Notes: generated from the sequence alone by a model not told the origin. A stretch of DNA of 64,000 nt from Aquibaculum arenosum (GCF_029222965.1 NZ_JARHUD010000004.1:1-64000), one strand, 5' to 3'. Counted from the stretch's first letter, positions 36,986 to 46,117 are shown. Numbers and translations: made by a program.

Positions 36986-37466
36986 AGATCTGCTCGGCCG
37001 GCTTCAGCGCCGAGTGGAAGGCATCCCGAACTATAGCTATGTTAAGCGGGCCTGGCGCTGCTGCAGTCAGGCGCTAAACGCTATTGCCTTTACGGTAGGA
37101 TAGGGTCGAGTAACTCGAATCCATCAAGGGCACAATTAGCCGAAGGTCTTCCGGAGAAGAGACTTGCACAAGCTGGCATGCCAATGAAGCCAGCGCATGA
37201 CTTTCTCATAGGCAACGCGACGCGCAAGTTCGCCATGCGCATCATTGGGGCTAGGTGGTGCGCGCCCGGACTTTGCCTTTGGTTTGATGCTCGCTGCCGA
37301 TTGTATTGCGGAACAATTGAGTTAGATGCAAGCGCCGCATAAACGACCGTTGAGTTACGAAGATATTGTCCACTTCCCATGGTGTGTAGCTCTTGGTTCT
37401 GAAGCAGGCGTCGCAGCCCGATGACAGCGAAGGCGTTTAATCTTCTCTAGCTTCAATCGCTGTTTC
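36986..37466. other. intergenic region after tRNA-Leu, no recognisable gene
   Basis: About 480 bases of somewhat lower GC than the flanking operons. A minus-strand frame at 37090-37380 has no recognisable family or good ribosome binding site, and I leave it out. No duplicated tRNA-Leu end was found. Confidence 0.5.
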
Positions 37467-37865
37467 TTAGTTGCTGCGGATCTGACCAGAAGGTTCATCC
37501 TCATCGCTCAGTAATTCCGCGATTTTCAGGGCAGTGCGCATCGACATAATGCGTTCGAGTCTTACCTGGGCCTTGTCAGGAGCGTGGGCTTGCACCGTAA
37601 GTTCAAAGGTGGGCGCACCTCGGCTTATGGCAACGTTGGCGGTATTGGGCCGCAGTTCGTCGGGTGCAACGCCTAGTGCTGTCGCCAGCTTCTTGAGACG
37701 CTCCGGCGACGGCATCGACTTGCCATTGATGTAGGTGCTGACGTTATCGCGGTTCAGACCAGCTTGGCGAGCCAGTTCACTCTGGTTCCATCCCTTCTCC
37801 AACATTAGATTGCGTAACTGGATGCTGAAGGCTTCCTTGCCCGAATCGTGTGAGTGGCGAGGCAT
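37467..37865 (-). CDS. XRE family helix-turn-helix regulator
   Basis: A 132-residue DNA-binding protein. The HTH spans about residues 17-70 (GWNQSELARQAGLNRDNVSTY, then PSPERLKKLATALGVAPDEL). The C-terminal half is unlike known regulators and ends with a hydrophilic tail. No toxin or phage gene is adjacent, so its targets are unknown. It lies in the accessory stretch between two tRNA genes. Confidence 0.85.
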   Translation of the reverse strand: MPRHSHDSGKEAFSIQLRNLMLEKGWNQSELARQAGLNRDNVSTYINGKSMPSPERLKKLATALGVAPDELRPNTANVAISRGAPTFELTVQAHAPDKAQVRLERIMSMRTALKIAELLSDEDEPSGQIRSN

Positions 37866-38127
37866 TGGGTTTGTCCATCCATTTCGTGCGGAACTAGAAT
37901 CTCAACCTAACGTCTTGTCTGGCGTGTGTCAAATAATATAGCCCAACGTAGGCCGACAATAAGCGACACGCTTAAATCAGATGGCTGTTGTCGCCATTCA
38001 GCGTTGGGGCATCAAGACGCCTGTAGTGATTCAATCAGTGCTGGAGCCGTGTTTGAGCGAGAATAGACCCCGATTCTACCACCGTTCACAGTGACGTTGG
38101 ACATTGATCTGAGTGGTCGGTCTTGCG

Positions 38128-38571
38128 CTAGCATGCTCCGCTGAACCGAAGCGCATTGATCCGCCAACTGGCCGGGGTTGGCTTGTTGCGAATCTGCTCC
38201 GCGCGGATGGTAGCCCGGCATACCAATGTTTGTGAGCGTGATCGGCCGCCCCCGGCTATGCTTGCGGCGAGATTGGCGGCAGCTCGTCCCATCCCGGGGT
38301 CGTTGTAGTGCATTCCGCCAGGCTGGTAGGTCGGTGCGTGATCAGTTACGACCCACGTGCTTTCATAGACAAATTCCCTTTCTCCACCAACGTCGTAACC
38401 GCCCACCGCCCGGAAGCCCGGGTTCTCGTTCAGGAAGGCATAGAGCGTCTGGCCCTGGTAAGACCGGGCCAACTCTTGCAGATATACTTGGTGCTCGGCG
38501 TCACTCCTTGCGCTGGTCTCGCAACCGGAGAGTGCGAAAGCTACCGTCGCGGCGGTCAGAAATACACGCAT
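38128..38571 (-). CDS. putative lipoprotein, hypothetical
   Basis: A 147-residue exported protein: MRVFLTAATVAFALSGCETS has a clear lipobox (ALSGC, lipidated Cys17). AAAGGGGGCG lies about 7 nt upstream of this ATG at 38571, which beats the upstream frame to 38688. The mature part contains YQGQTLYAFLNENPGFRAVGG, an aromatic YESTWVVT and a Gly-rich linker, and ends in Cys. No family recognised. Confidence 0.7.
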   Translation of the reverse strand: MRVFLTAATVAFALSGCETSARSDAEHQVYLQELARSYQGQTLYAFLNENPGFRAVGGYDVGGEREFVYESTWVVTDHAPTYQPGGMHYNDPGMGRAAANLAASIAGGGRSRSQTLVCRATIRAEQIRNKPTPASWRINALRFSGAC

Positions 38572-38955
38572 GGCAAACGCCCCCTTTGCTACGCGCAAGA
38601 GTAGCACATCCCGCAACACACGCAATGACGCCCAACTCGGTGTTTGTCGGGGTGTCGGATTGATTTTGTCGGGATGTCGGGTTTTCAAGGTATTTCACGA
38701 AGTTAGATGGTGGGCGCGGCTGGGATTGAACGGGCCGTGTTCCTGTCCGGTTCTTACTGCGAGCCAATTCACCTCTTTTGCAAAATCTTCCCGCCGGATC
38801 TGTCTGGCATGTCTACGAACCCTTCCCTTGGCGGCGATACGGTTCGAGGGCGCTATTCAAAAACCGCAAGGCACGTCCCGTGTGACGCCGCTATTCGTCG
38901 CGCGGAATGTAGTGACCACTCGGGTGAATGTCGTGGGCCTTGCGCTCATCCGTCT
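38572..38955. other. intergenic region with the left copy of the tRNA-Val repeat
   Basis: About 380 bases. The part to 38698 is upstream of the lipoprotein gene. The 33-bp tRNA-Val-like repeat lies at 38699-38731, and the remaining 224 bases up to higA contain no recognisable gene on either strand. Confidence 0.6.
38699..38731 (-). repeat. partial tRNA-Val 3' end, candidate attachment site (distal copy)
   Basis: Matches 39823-39855 at 32 of 33 positions. It reproduces the last 24 nt of the tRNA-Val gene including the CCA end, plus 9 flanking bases. This is the signature left when an element integrates into a tRNA 3' end. Confidence 0.75.
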
Positions 38956-39327
38956 TCAGGCCGACTCCAAGTGATAGGGTCGAACGAGACAATCTGCTGG
39001 CAGACCCCACTCTGCGTGCAGCCGGTAGATCATATCGACTGTAAGCGCCCGGCGGCGGTTCAGAATTTCGGATGCGCGTGAGGTCGAGCCAAACAATAGG
39101 GCCAGGTCAGCTTGAGTGCGGCCTGTTGCTTCCATGTGCGAGCGCAATAGCTCAATAGGCTCCAATTCAGGAAATGGGAAGTTGCGCTCCTCATAGTGCT
39201 CAACAAGGTCAACAAGGAGGTCGAGCTCATCACCGGCATCCGTGCCAGGTTCCGCGCGCCATAGCTCTTCGATGCGAGCGAGGGCTGCGCGGTGATCTTC
39301 CGCAGTGCGGATCGGATGAACGTTCAT
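38956..39327 (-). CDS. higA: HigA-type antitoxin
   Basis: A 123-residue XRE family antitoxin. The N-terminus (TAEDHRAALARIEELW) and ELDLLVDLVEHYEERNFP are typical of HigA, and the HTH is TGRTQADLALLFGSTSRASEI. It lies 10 nt downstream of the toxin gene, the toxin-first order of hig loci. It is expected to neutralise HigB and repress the promoter through the palindrome at 39653-39669. Confidence 0.9.
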   Translation of the reverse strand: MNVHPIRTAEDHRAALARIEELWRAEPGTDAGDELDLLVDLVEHYEERNFPFPELEPIELLRSHMEATGRTQADLALLFGSTSRASEILNRRRALTVDMIYRLHAEWGLPADCLVRPYHLESA

Positions 39328-39337
39328 GGTCCTGTCC

Positions 39338-39640
39338 TTAGTACATAGATACTGTCAGAGCATCGATGCGATCATACTCGGCATGGGTGCCGATGAACTC
39401 GATGAAGGCAATACCACGAAGGAAGTCGAACGCTGCTACCAGGCGATAGTTTCCGCCTTGGATCTCAAATCGTACGCGTTCGGCGTTCAATACCTTCGCC
39501 TTCGAAAAGGCCGTCTGAACATCTTGCGTTGTCTGCCACGATGCAGCCCTCGTTACCCGGAACCAATGTTCCAAAGGCGCGCGAGTCTCAGGGTGCTGGG
39601 CGATGAATTCGGTGATCGTGTTTCTTGCGATAACCCGCAT
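39338..39640 (-). CDS. higB: HigB-type mRNA interferase toxin
   Basis: A 100-residue RelE-fold toxin of the HigB family. Conserved segments are MRVIARNTITEFIAQHPE, RVRFEIQGGNYRLVAAFDF and the closing FIGTHAEYDRIDA. It probably cleaves mRNA on the ribosome when antitoxin is lost. GGGAGGCG lies about 5 nt before the ATG. Confidence 0.9.
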   Translation of the reverse strand: MRVIARNTITEFIAQHPETRAPLEHWFRVTRAASWQTTQDVQTAFSKAKVLNAERVRFEIQGGNYRLVAAFDFLRGIAFIEFIGTHAEYDRIDALTVSMY

Positions 39641-39652
39641 TCAGCGCCTCCC

Positions 39653-39669
39653 ATTCCCAATTTGGGAAT
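39653..39669. promoter_or_regulatory. palindromic operator upstream of higB
   Basis: Perfect palindrome ATTCCCAA-T-TTGGGAAT ending 13 bp before the higB start codon. Its position and symmetry fit an autoregulatory HigA binding site. Confidence 0.7.
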
Positions 39670-39822
39670 ATGAAACGTAGGGGTGCTCTGGGTCAAGAAG
39701 GGACCTCTTGGGACCCCCATTGTTGCCTGTGCGGTGGATCGGCGGTGTCGCCGTGGCGGCAGGCCTTGCGTGGCAGCCATCGGCTCTGCCATCACGGCAC
39801 CCACGATAATGGGGAAGAGCTG

Positions 39823-39855
39823 GAAGTTGGATGGTGGGCGCGGCTGGGATTGAAC
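39823..39855 (-). repeat. tRNA-Val-end direct repeat, proximal copy
   Basis: The partner of 38699-38731 (32 of 33 identical). It covers the 3' end of the intact tRNA-Val and 9 bp beyond. The distance between copies is 1124 bp. Confidence 0.75.
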
Positions 39856-39906
39856 CAGCGACCCCTACGATGTCAACGTAGTGCTCTCCCGCTGAGCTAC
39901 GCGCCC
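39832..39906 (-). tRNA. tRNA-Val (anticodon GAC)
   Basis: A 75-nt cloverleaf on the minus strand: acceptor GGGCGCG / CGCGCCC, anticodon loop TTGACAT between CTACG and CGTAG, T-arm GCTGGTTCAATCCCAGC, discriminator A and encoded CCA. Confidence 0.95.
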
Positions 39907-40075
39907 TTACCTGCGCCGAATTTCGGGACTGCGGGCTTCCCGGCGGCGCGGCAGGTGAGTAGCATCGGGTTTGGCCTTTGGCAAGACCCGCGTCGCGCCC
40001 GGTTCGGCGGCATCCGCCGGTCGCGGGAAACGATCGGCGGCGGCGCGAGAAAAGCATGGATTGAGGAAGGATTGC

Positions 40076-40555
40076 ATGAAGCTCGGTTTCACGATTCTCG
40101 CCCTTGGCGCGGCGCTGCTGCTGGGGGCTTGCGAGACCACAGGGGAGGGGAGTTCTGCCTCTACCGAACCCTCGCCCCAGGGCGCCGGCACCATGACCAA
40201 AGAGGAGCTGCTGGCGACCGAAGGTATGGAAGCGGTGAGCAGCGAAGAGGTGCGCAGCCACTTTGCCGGCAACACCGCATTCTGGGAGCCGGTGGGGGGC
40301 ACGCCGCAGCTTTTTGCCTCCTACTACGATCCCTCGGGCAGCCAGCGACAGCGTGAACGCCGCGCCACGGAGGTGATGGCCGGCTCCTGGCATATCGAGG
40401 AGGAGCGTTTCTGCCACCAGTTGGGCGACAACAATGACGAACGCTGCGGCTCCTTCGTGGCCACGCCCGAGGGTATCCTGGCCTTTTGTGCCGAGGGCGG
40501 GCGCTGCGACTGGCTGGTCGTGGGGCTGAACGAGGGCAACAGCCTCGAACTCTGA
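40076..40555 (+). CDS. putative lipoprotein, hypothetical
   Basis: A 159-residue exported protein starting MKLGFTILALGAALLLGACET, lipobox LLGAC. GAGGAAGG is 5 nt before this ATG. After a Ser/Pro-rich linker come VSSEEVRSHFAGNTAFWEPVGG and a cysteine-containing half (HQLGDNNDERCGSF, CAEGGRCDW). Similar short SHFxGNT lipoproteins occur in alphaproteobacteria (from memory); function unknown. Confidence 0.75.
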   Translation: MKLGFTILALGAALLLGACETTGEGSSASTEPSPQGAGTMTKEELLATEGMEAVSSEEVRSHFAGNTAFWEPVGGTPQLFASYYDPSGSQRQRERRATEVMAGSWHIEEERFCHQLGDNNDERCGSFVATPEGILAFCAEGGRCDWLVVGLNEGNSLEL

Positions 40556-40655
40556 CCTGGCGCGCGGCCGTCGGGGTCTGGCTTGCCGTGGCCGGGCGGA
40601 CATGCATTGAATGTCCGCACGCAAAGGGTGAGAGACAGTTCGAGGACCAGCCCCC

Positions 40656-41831
40656 ATGACCTATCACAGCGGTCGCCATTTCCTGCAGATTCCCGGTCCC
40701 ACCAACGTGCCGGACCGGGTGCTGCGCGCCATCGACGCGCCCACCATCGATCACCGCGGGCCGGACTTCGCCCGCCTGGGCGCCGAGGTGCTGGAGGGGC
40801 TGAAGCCGGTGTTCGGCACGCGAGGCCCCGTCGTCATCTATCCTGCGTCCGGCACTGGGGCCTGGGAGGCGGCGCTGGTCAACACACTGTCGGCCGGCGA
40901 CCGGGTGCTGATGTTCGAAACCGGACAGTTCGCAACGCTCTGGAAGCAACTGGCCGAGCGCCTGGGGCTGGAGGTGGAACTGCTGCCCGGCGACTGGCGC
41001 AGTGGCGTCGACGTGGCACAGGTGGAAGCGCGCCTGGCGGAAGACCGAGAGGGCGCGATCAAGGCGGTCTGCGCCGTGCACAACGAGACCTCCACCGGCG
41101 TCACCAGCGACATTCCCGGCCTGCGCCGGGCCATGGACCGTGCCGACCATGGAGCATTGCTGCTGGTGGACACCATCTCCTCGCTGGGCTCGATCGAGTA
41201 TCGCCATGACGACTGGGGCGTGGACGTCACCGTGGCCGGCTCTCAGAAGGGGCTGATGCTGCCGCCGGGCCTCTCCTTCAATGCCGTGAGCGAAAAGGCG
41301 CTGGCCGCCTCCAAGCAGGCCGGGCTGCCCCGGTCCTACTGGCGCTGGGATGAGATGCTGGGGCCGAACGCGCGCGGCTTCTTCCCCTACACCCCGGCCA
41401 CCAACCTGCTCTACGGCCTGCGCGAGGCGCTTGCCATGCTGCAGGAGGAGGGGCTGGAGCAAGTCTTCGCCCGCCACGCCCGCCACGGCGAAGCGACCCG
41501 CCGCGCGGTGCAGGCCTGGGGCTTGGAAGTGCTCTGCCGCAACCCGGCGGAGCATTCGAACAGCCTGACCGCCGTGCTCATGCCCGAGGGGCAGTCCGCG
41601 GATGCCCTGCGGCAGACGATCCTGGAGCGCTTCGACATGTCGCTAGGCGCCGGCCTGGGACGTCTGGCCGACAAGGTTTTCCGCATCGGTCATCTTGGCG
41701 ACTTCAACGATCTGACCCTTGCCGGCACCCTGTCGGGGGTGGAGATGGGCCTGGGCCTAGCCGGCGTGCCGCATCAGCGCGGCGGCGTTCAAGCCGCCCT
41801 GGGGCATCTGGCGGAAACGAGCGGTACCTGA
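40656..41831 (+). CDS. serine-glyoxylate aminotransferase
   Basis: A 391-residue PLP enzyme of the class V alanine/serine-glyoxylate family, from MTYHSGRHFLQIPGPTNVPDRV. The PLP lysine is in VAGSQKGLMLPPGL and the pocket motif is DTISSLGS. It converts glyoxylate and serine to glycine and hydroxypyruvate in the serine cycle or photorespiratory salvage. No serine-cycle partners lie beside it. Confidence 0.92.
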   Translation: MTYHSGRHFLQIPGPTNVPDRVLRAIDAPTIDHRGPDFARLGAEVLEGLKPVFGTRGPVVIYPASGTGAWEAALVNTLSAGDRVLMFETGQFATLWKQLAERLGLEVELLPGDWRSGVDVAQVEARLAEDREGAIKAVCAVHNETSTGVTSDIPGLRRAMDRADHGALLLVDTISSLGSIEYRHDDWGVDVTVAGSQKGLMLPPGLSFNAVSEKALAASKQAGLPRSYWRWDEMLGPNARGFFPYTPATNLLYGLREALAMLQEEGLEQVFARHARHGEATRRAVQAWGLEVLCRNPAEHSNSLTAVLMPEGQSADALRQTILERFDMSLGAGLGRLADKVFRIGHLGDFNDLTLAGTLSGVEMGLGLAGVPHQRGGVQAALGHLAETSGT

Positions 41832-41874
41832 ATGACCGCTGTCTGCTGCTCTGCCTCGCTGTGGAAGGACTGAT

Positions 41875-43689
41875 GTGGTCCGGATCCTGCTCTTCCTGCT
41901 GAAATCCCTGGTGGCGCTGCTGGCAGCGCTGGGACTGCTGCTGGTCGTGGTCGCCATCGGTCTCTGGTTCTTCTGGCAGGAGGTGCGCGATTGGCGCCTG
42001 GCCGATGACAATGGCCTGCCCGAGCGCATGGTGCTCACCCTCGACACCGCCGAGGGCCTGCGCGAAGGGCCGAGCCAGGGTCCCTTTGGACTGCCCGGGC
42101 TCGACGGCACCCCCAGCCTGAACCAGGTCCTGGAGGCGCTGGAGCGCGGCGCCGAGGATCCGCGGGTCGAGGGGGTGGCTTTGCGACTGGGCTATGGTGC
42201 GCTGTCGCCGGCACAGGCGCAGGAGCTGCGCGTCGCGCTCCTTCGCTTCCGGGAATCAGGGCGCTTTGCCATGGGCTTTGCCGAGAGTTTCGGTGAGGCC
42301 GGCGACGGCAATGAGCACTATCACCTCGCCACGGGCCTGGAAGAGATCTGGCTGCAGCCTTCCGGTGATCTCGATCTGCTGGGCTATCACCTGGAACAGC
42401 CCTTCCTGCGCGATCTGCTCGACGACTGGGACCTGCGGGTGCAGGCCGACCAGCGCGAGGACTGGAAGGGGCTGGTCGATCTGGCGAATCGGCGCGAGCT
42501 CGCTGAGCCGGTGCGCGAAAATCTGCAGGCGGTGGTCGACTCGCACTACGCGCAGCTTGCCGCCGCTGTGGCTGAGGCGCGCGGCCTGAGCCCCGCCGAA
42601 GCCGCGGACCGAATCGACGAGGGACCCTATACCGCCGAAGCGGCGCTGCAGGCTGGCCTGGTGGATCGTCTCGACTATCGCGACCGCTTCGAGGCGGCGG
42701 CCCTGGATGCAGTCGGGGAGGCGGCAGGCCTGGTCGGGGTGCAGGACTACCTGGACGGCGCACCGGAACCGGCCGCCGATGCCGCGACCATTGCGCTGCT
42801 CTATCTAGAGGGACCGCTGCGCCTGGGTGGCGAAACCGAAGGGCTGGCGCCGGGGGTGACTGGCGCCGAAGCGCTCGTCGGTCAGCTGCGGGCAGTTGCC
42901 GCGGATGAAGAGATCGCTGCCGTGGTGCTGCGCATCGACAGTCCTGGGGGCTCGCCGGTGGCTTCAGACATGCTCTGGCGCGCGGTGCAGCAGGTGCGCG
43001 AGGCCGGCAAGCCCGTTGCGGTCTCCCTGGGCAGCGTCGCGGCCAGTGGCGGCTACTACGTCGCCGTGGCAGGCCAGCCGCTCTTGGCCCAGGGCGGAAG
43101 TCTCACCGGCTCCATCGGAGTCGCCGGCGGCAAACCGGTGCTGGCCGACTTCTGGCCGCACCTGGGCCTGAGCTGGGACGGTGTGCAGGCGGGTCGCAAC
43201 GCCGGCATCTGGTCCACCAATCGCGACTTCACGCCAGAACAGTGGGAGCACTTCCAAGCCAGTCTCGACCGCACCTACGCCGATTTCATCGCCAAGGTGG
43301 CCGAGGGCCGCGGTCTGGAGGGCGCGGCGCTCGAGGCAGTCGTGGGCGGCCGGGTCTTCACCGGGCAGCAGGCTTTGGCGCTTGGCCTTGTGGACGAACT
43401 GGGCGGCCTGCGCGAAGCTGCCGCCGCGGCCGCGCGCGAGGCCGGGCTGGAGCCGGACAGGCCGCTGGTGTTGCTGGACTACGCCGAGCGGGGGCGCGGT
43501 TTTGAGGCTCTGCTCACCGACCTGCTGCGCGGTGAACTTTCGGGAAGTGCGGCAGGTGACCTCGAGGCATTGCGCCTGTTGAGCGAGGTGCAGGCGCTGC
43601 TGCGTCCGCTGCGCCAAGCCCTGGCCCCCTTCTCCGCCAACCCGCGCGAGACCCTGCTGCAGGCCCCGGCGCTCGGCTCAGGCGAGTGA
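41875..43689 (+). CDS. sppA: signal peptide peptidase SppA, 67-kDa type
   Basis: A 604-residue membrane-bound serine protease that degrades cleaved signal peptides. One N-terminal membrane helix (ILLFLLKSLVALLAALGLLL), then two SppA halves. Nucleophile Ser391 (GSVAASGGYYVAV) and general base Lys198 (REDWKGLVDLA) fit the Lys-Ser dyad of the long form. Start GTG at 41875 with GAAGGA 6-7 nt upstream. Confidence 0.9.
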   Translation: MVRILLFLLKSLVALLAALGLLLVVVAIGLWFFWQEVRDWRLADDNGLPERMVLTLDTAEGLREGPSQGPFGLPGLDGTPSLNQVLEALERGAEDPRVEGVALRLGYGALSPAQAQELRVALLRFRESGRFAMGFAESFGEAGDGNEHYHLATGLEEIWLQPSGDLDLLGYHLEQPFLRDLLDDWDLRVQADQREDWKGLVDLANRRELAEPVRENLQAVVDSHYAQLAAAVAEARGLSPAEAADRIDEGPYTAEAALQAGLVDRLDYRDRFEAAALDAVGEAAGLVGVQDYLDGAPEPAADAATIALLYLEGPLRLGGETEGLAPGVTGAEALVGQLRAVAADEEIAAVVLRIDSPGGSPVASDMLWRAVQQVREAGKPVAVSLGSVAASGGYYVAVAGQPLLAQGGSLTGSIGVAGGKPVLADFWPHLGLSWDGVQAGRNAGIWSTNRDFTPEQWEHFQASLDRTYADFIAKVAEGRGLEGAALEAVVGGRVFTGQQALALGLVDELGGLREAAAAAAREAGLEPDRPLVLLDYAERGRGFEALLTDLLRGELSGSAAGDLEALRLLSEVQALLRPLRQALAPFSANPRETLLQAPALGSGE

Positions 43690-43801
43690 TCGGGTCCCAC
43701 TCTCGCTCCAATGGGTCGCCGGCAAAGCCCAAAGCGCCGTCACTGCGAACCCCTAACTCCGCTGGACGGTGGTTGGTCTGGGAGGGGCCCTTTATCACAA
43801 C

Positions 43802-43894
43802 TGTCATTGCGAGGAGGCGAAGCCGACGCGGCAATCTAGGGCGGCTGCCTGTGGCCCTGGACTGCCGCGCTCCCTGCGGTCGCTCGCAGTGACG
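43802..43894. repeat. dispersed palindromic repeat, copy 2
   Basis: About 93 bp related to 5690-5785. Shares the CATTGCGAGGAGGC left arm, CGACGCGGCAATCTAGGGC centre-left, GCCCTGGA centre-right, and the CGCTCGCA(A/G)TGACGG right arm. A lone end fragment (GCCGTCACTGCGAA) lies about 60 bp upstream at 43737, as in copy 1. It again sits between convergent genes. Confidence 0.8.
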
Positions 43895-43937
43895 GCGGGG
43901 TGTGCCCTGTCGGCGTCGCACTGCCTGCTCGTTCTCC

Positions 43938-44684
43938 TCACGGCCCGAGCTTCCGTGCGGCCAGCAGGAACTCGCGGTTGCCATTGGGGCCGGTGATCGG
44001 GCTGTCGGTCAGTCCCAGGATCTCCCAGCCCGGGCGCCCCGACAGCCAGTCGCGCACCCGGGCGCAGGCACGCTGGTGCAGTGCCGGGTCACGCACCACC
44101 CCGCCCTTGCCCAGTGCCTCGCGCTCCAGCTCGAACTGCGGCTTCACCAGCACCAGGAGCTGGCCGCCGTGTGCGACCAGCTCCAAGCCGGCGGGCAGCA
44201 GCAGGGTAAGCGAGATGAAGCTGGCGTCGCAGACCAGCAGGTCCACCGCTTCGCCGATCTGACCTGCATTCAGATAGCGCGCATTGACGCCCTCCAGTGA
44301 GATCACCCGCGGGTCGGAGCGCAGTTTCGCCGCCAGTTGATCACGACCCACGTCAACGGCATAGACCCGCCGCGCACCCTGGTGCAGCAGCACATCGGTG
44401 AAGCCGCCGGTGGAGGCACCGATGTCGAGGCAGACCGCCTCGCGCGGATCGATGCCGAAGTGTTCCAGACCATGGGCCAGCTTGAGCCCGCCGCGCGACA
44501 CCCAGGGGTGGTCGCGCCCGGTGATGACGAGCGGTGCGTCGACCGGCAACTGCTCGCCCGCCTTGGCGATGACGCGGCCGGCGCTTTCCACCTTCCCGGC
44601 GGCGACCAGCGCCTGGGCCCGGCTGCGGCTTTCCGCCAGCCCGCGGTCCAGCAGCAGGCGGTCGACGCGAATGTGGGCGCTCAC
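43938..44684 (-). CDS. tlyA: TlyA family rRNA 2'-O-methyltransferase
   Basis: A 248-residue protein: S4 RNA-binding domain (RVDRLLLDRGLAESRSRAQAL) at the N-terminus, then an FtsJ-like SAM domain with DIGASTGGFTDVLLHQGA and the catalytic Lys/Asp segments VSRGGLKL, CDASFISL and VKPQFE. Members methylate ribosomal RNA; the haemolysin label is historical. It sits 5 nt after the MATE exporter gene, so probably co-transcribed. Confidence 0.92.
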   Translation of the reverse strand: MSAHIRVDRLLLDRGLAESRSRAQALVAAGKVESAGRVIAKAGEQLPVDAPLVITGRDHPWVSRGGLKLAHGLEHFGIDPREAVCLDIGASTGGFTDVLLHQGARRVYAVDVGRDQLAAKLRSDPRVISLEGVNARYLNAGQIGEAVDLLVCDASFISLTLLLPAGLELVAHGGQLLVLVKPQFELEREALGKGGVVRDPALHQRACARVRDWLSGRPGWEILGLTDSPITGPNGNREFLLAARKLGP

Positions 44685-44689
44685 GCCGA

Positions 44690-46117
44690 CTACACCCGGT
44701 CCAGCAGAGCCAGGCGCTCACGCCGGGCGAAGCGGTGCACCAGCAGAATGGCGGTGGCGGACAGGCCCAGCGCCCAGCCGATCCAGATGCCGACACCGCC
44801 CACGCCGAGTGGAAAGGTCAGCAGCCAGGCCGAGGTGAAGCCGATCACCCAATAGCCAACAGCGCTGTAGACCATGGGCACGCGCGTATCGGAGAGGCCC
44901 CGCAGCACCGACGTGCCGATCACCTGGGCGCCATCGGCCACCTGGAAGAGCGCTGCCACGGCCAGGAAGCGGATGCCCAGCGCGATCACGGCGGCGTTCT
45001 CGCTGTCGGAGAGGTCGAGGAAGAGGCCGATCAGGGTTTCGGGCAGCAGCCAGAAGGCAAGCGCTGCCAGACACATGAAGGCCGTCCCCAGGGCAAGCGC
45101 GCTCCAGCCGGCTCGGCGTACGCCCTCGGGGTCGCGCCCGCCGGCCGCCAGGCCCACGCGCACCGACGCCGCCTGGCCCACGCCCAGCGGCACCATGAAG
45201 GTGACGTGGGTGCACTGGGCCGCCACGGCGCTGGCGGCCAATGCGGCAGTGCCGACCCAGCCCATCATGAAGGTGCCGGAGGTAAACAGGCCCACCTCGA
45301 ACAGCAGGATGAAGCCCACCGGCCAGCCCACCCGCAGCAGTGCGCGCATGCGCGGCCAGTCACTGCGCCCGAAGCGGGCCAGCAGGTAGTAGCGTCGCAG
45401 GCGCCGCTCGCGCTGCACATAGGCCAGCATGCCAAGGAACATGGCGGTCTGCACGATGGCCGAACCCAGGCCGGCGCCGGCCACCTCCATCCGGGGCAGG
45501 CCGAAATTGCCGAAGATCAGGCCGTAGTTCACCAGGGCGTTGAGCAGCACGGCGCCCAGCATGGCCACCATGGCCGAAACCGGCCGCGAGAGGGCGGAGA
45601 CGAAGCCGCGCAGCACGACGAAGCCCATGGAGGGCAAGAAGCCCCAGAGCGCCATACGGGCGTAGTCGCCGGCCGTGTCCGCCAGGCCCGGGTCCTGTCC
45701 CACCAGGCGCAGCAGCGCCGGTGTTTGCCAGAGCAGCAGCATGGCCGGCAGCGAGAGGCCGATGGCAAGCCACAGTCCCTGGCGCACGGTGCGCCGGACG
45801 CCGCGGCTGTCGCGCGCGCCCAGCGCCTGTGCGGCCAGGGCCGGAACGCCGCTGAGCACGCCAAGGCAGAAGAGCCAGGGCAGGATGAACCAGTGCATCG
45901 CCAAGCTGCCGGCTGCCAGCGCTTCCGGGCCCAGCCGCCCCATCATCACGACGTCGGTGGTGTGGATGCCGACCTGGCCCAGCTGCATCAACACCAGCGG
46001 CCCGGCGAGCCGCAGTGTGGCGCGCAGTTCAACGAGCCAAGCCTCCGCCGCCGCGGAGCGGGCAACAGGCAGCGAAGCGCGCTGTGACGGCGGGCGAAGG
46101 CGGCGTAGGAGGCTCAT
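44690..46117 (-). CDS. MATE family efflux transporter
   Basis: A 475-residue exporter with about 12 membrane segments in two related halves. Family segments are LAGPLVLMQLGQVGIHTTDVV, MMGRLGPEALAAGSLA and VPLGVGQAASVRVG. It exports cationic drugs or metabolites using Na+ or H+ gradients. It is the upstream partner of tlyA. Confidence 0.9.
   Translation of the reverse strand: MSLLRRLRPPSQRASLPVARSAAAEAWLVELRATLRLAGPLVLMQLGQVGIHTTDVVMMGRLGPEALAAGSLAMHWFILPWLFCLGVLSGVPALAAQALGARDSRGVRRTVRQGLWLAIGLSLPAMLLLWQTPALLRLVGQDPGLADTAGDYARMALWGFLPSMGFVVLRGFVSALSRPVSAMVAMLGAVLLNALVNYGLIFGNFGLPRMEVAGAGLGSAIVQTAMFLGMLAYVQRERRLRRYYLLARFGRSDWPRMRALLRVGWPVGFILLFEVGLFTSGTFMMGWVGTAALAASAVAAQCTHVTFMVPLGVGQAASVRVGLAAGGRDPEGVRRAGWSALALGTAFMCLAALAFWLLPETLIGLFLDLSDSENAAVIALGIRFLAVAALFQVADGAQVIGTSVLRGLSDTRVPMVYSAVGYWVIGFTSAWLLTFPLGVGGVGIWIGWALGLSATAILLVHRFARRERLALLDRV

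Noticed and set aside
37090-37380. 96-codon minus-strand frame after tRNA-Leu
   Set aside because: No ribosome binding site, no domain and biased composition; could be the remnant of a gene but cannot be supported.
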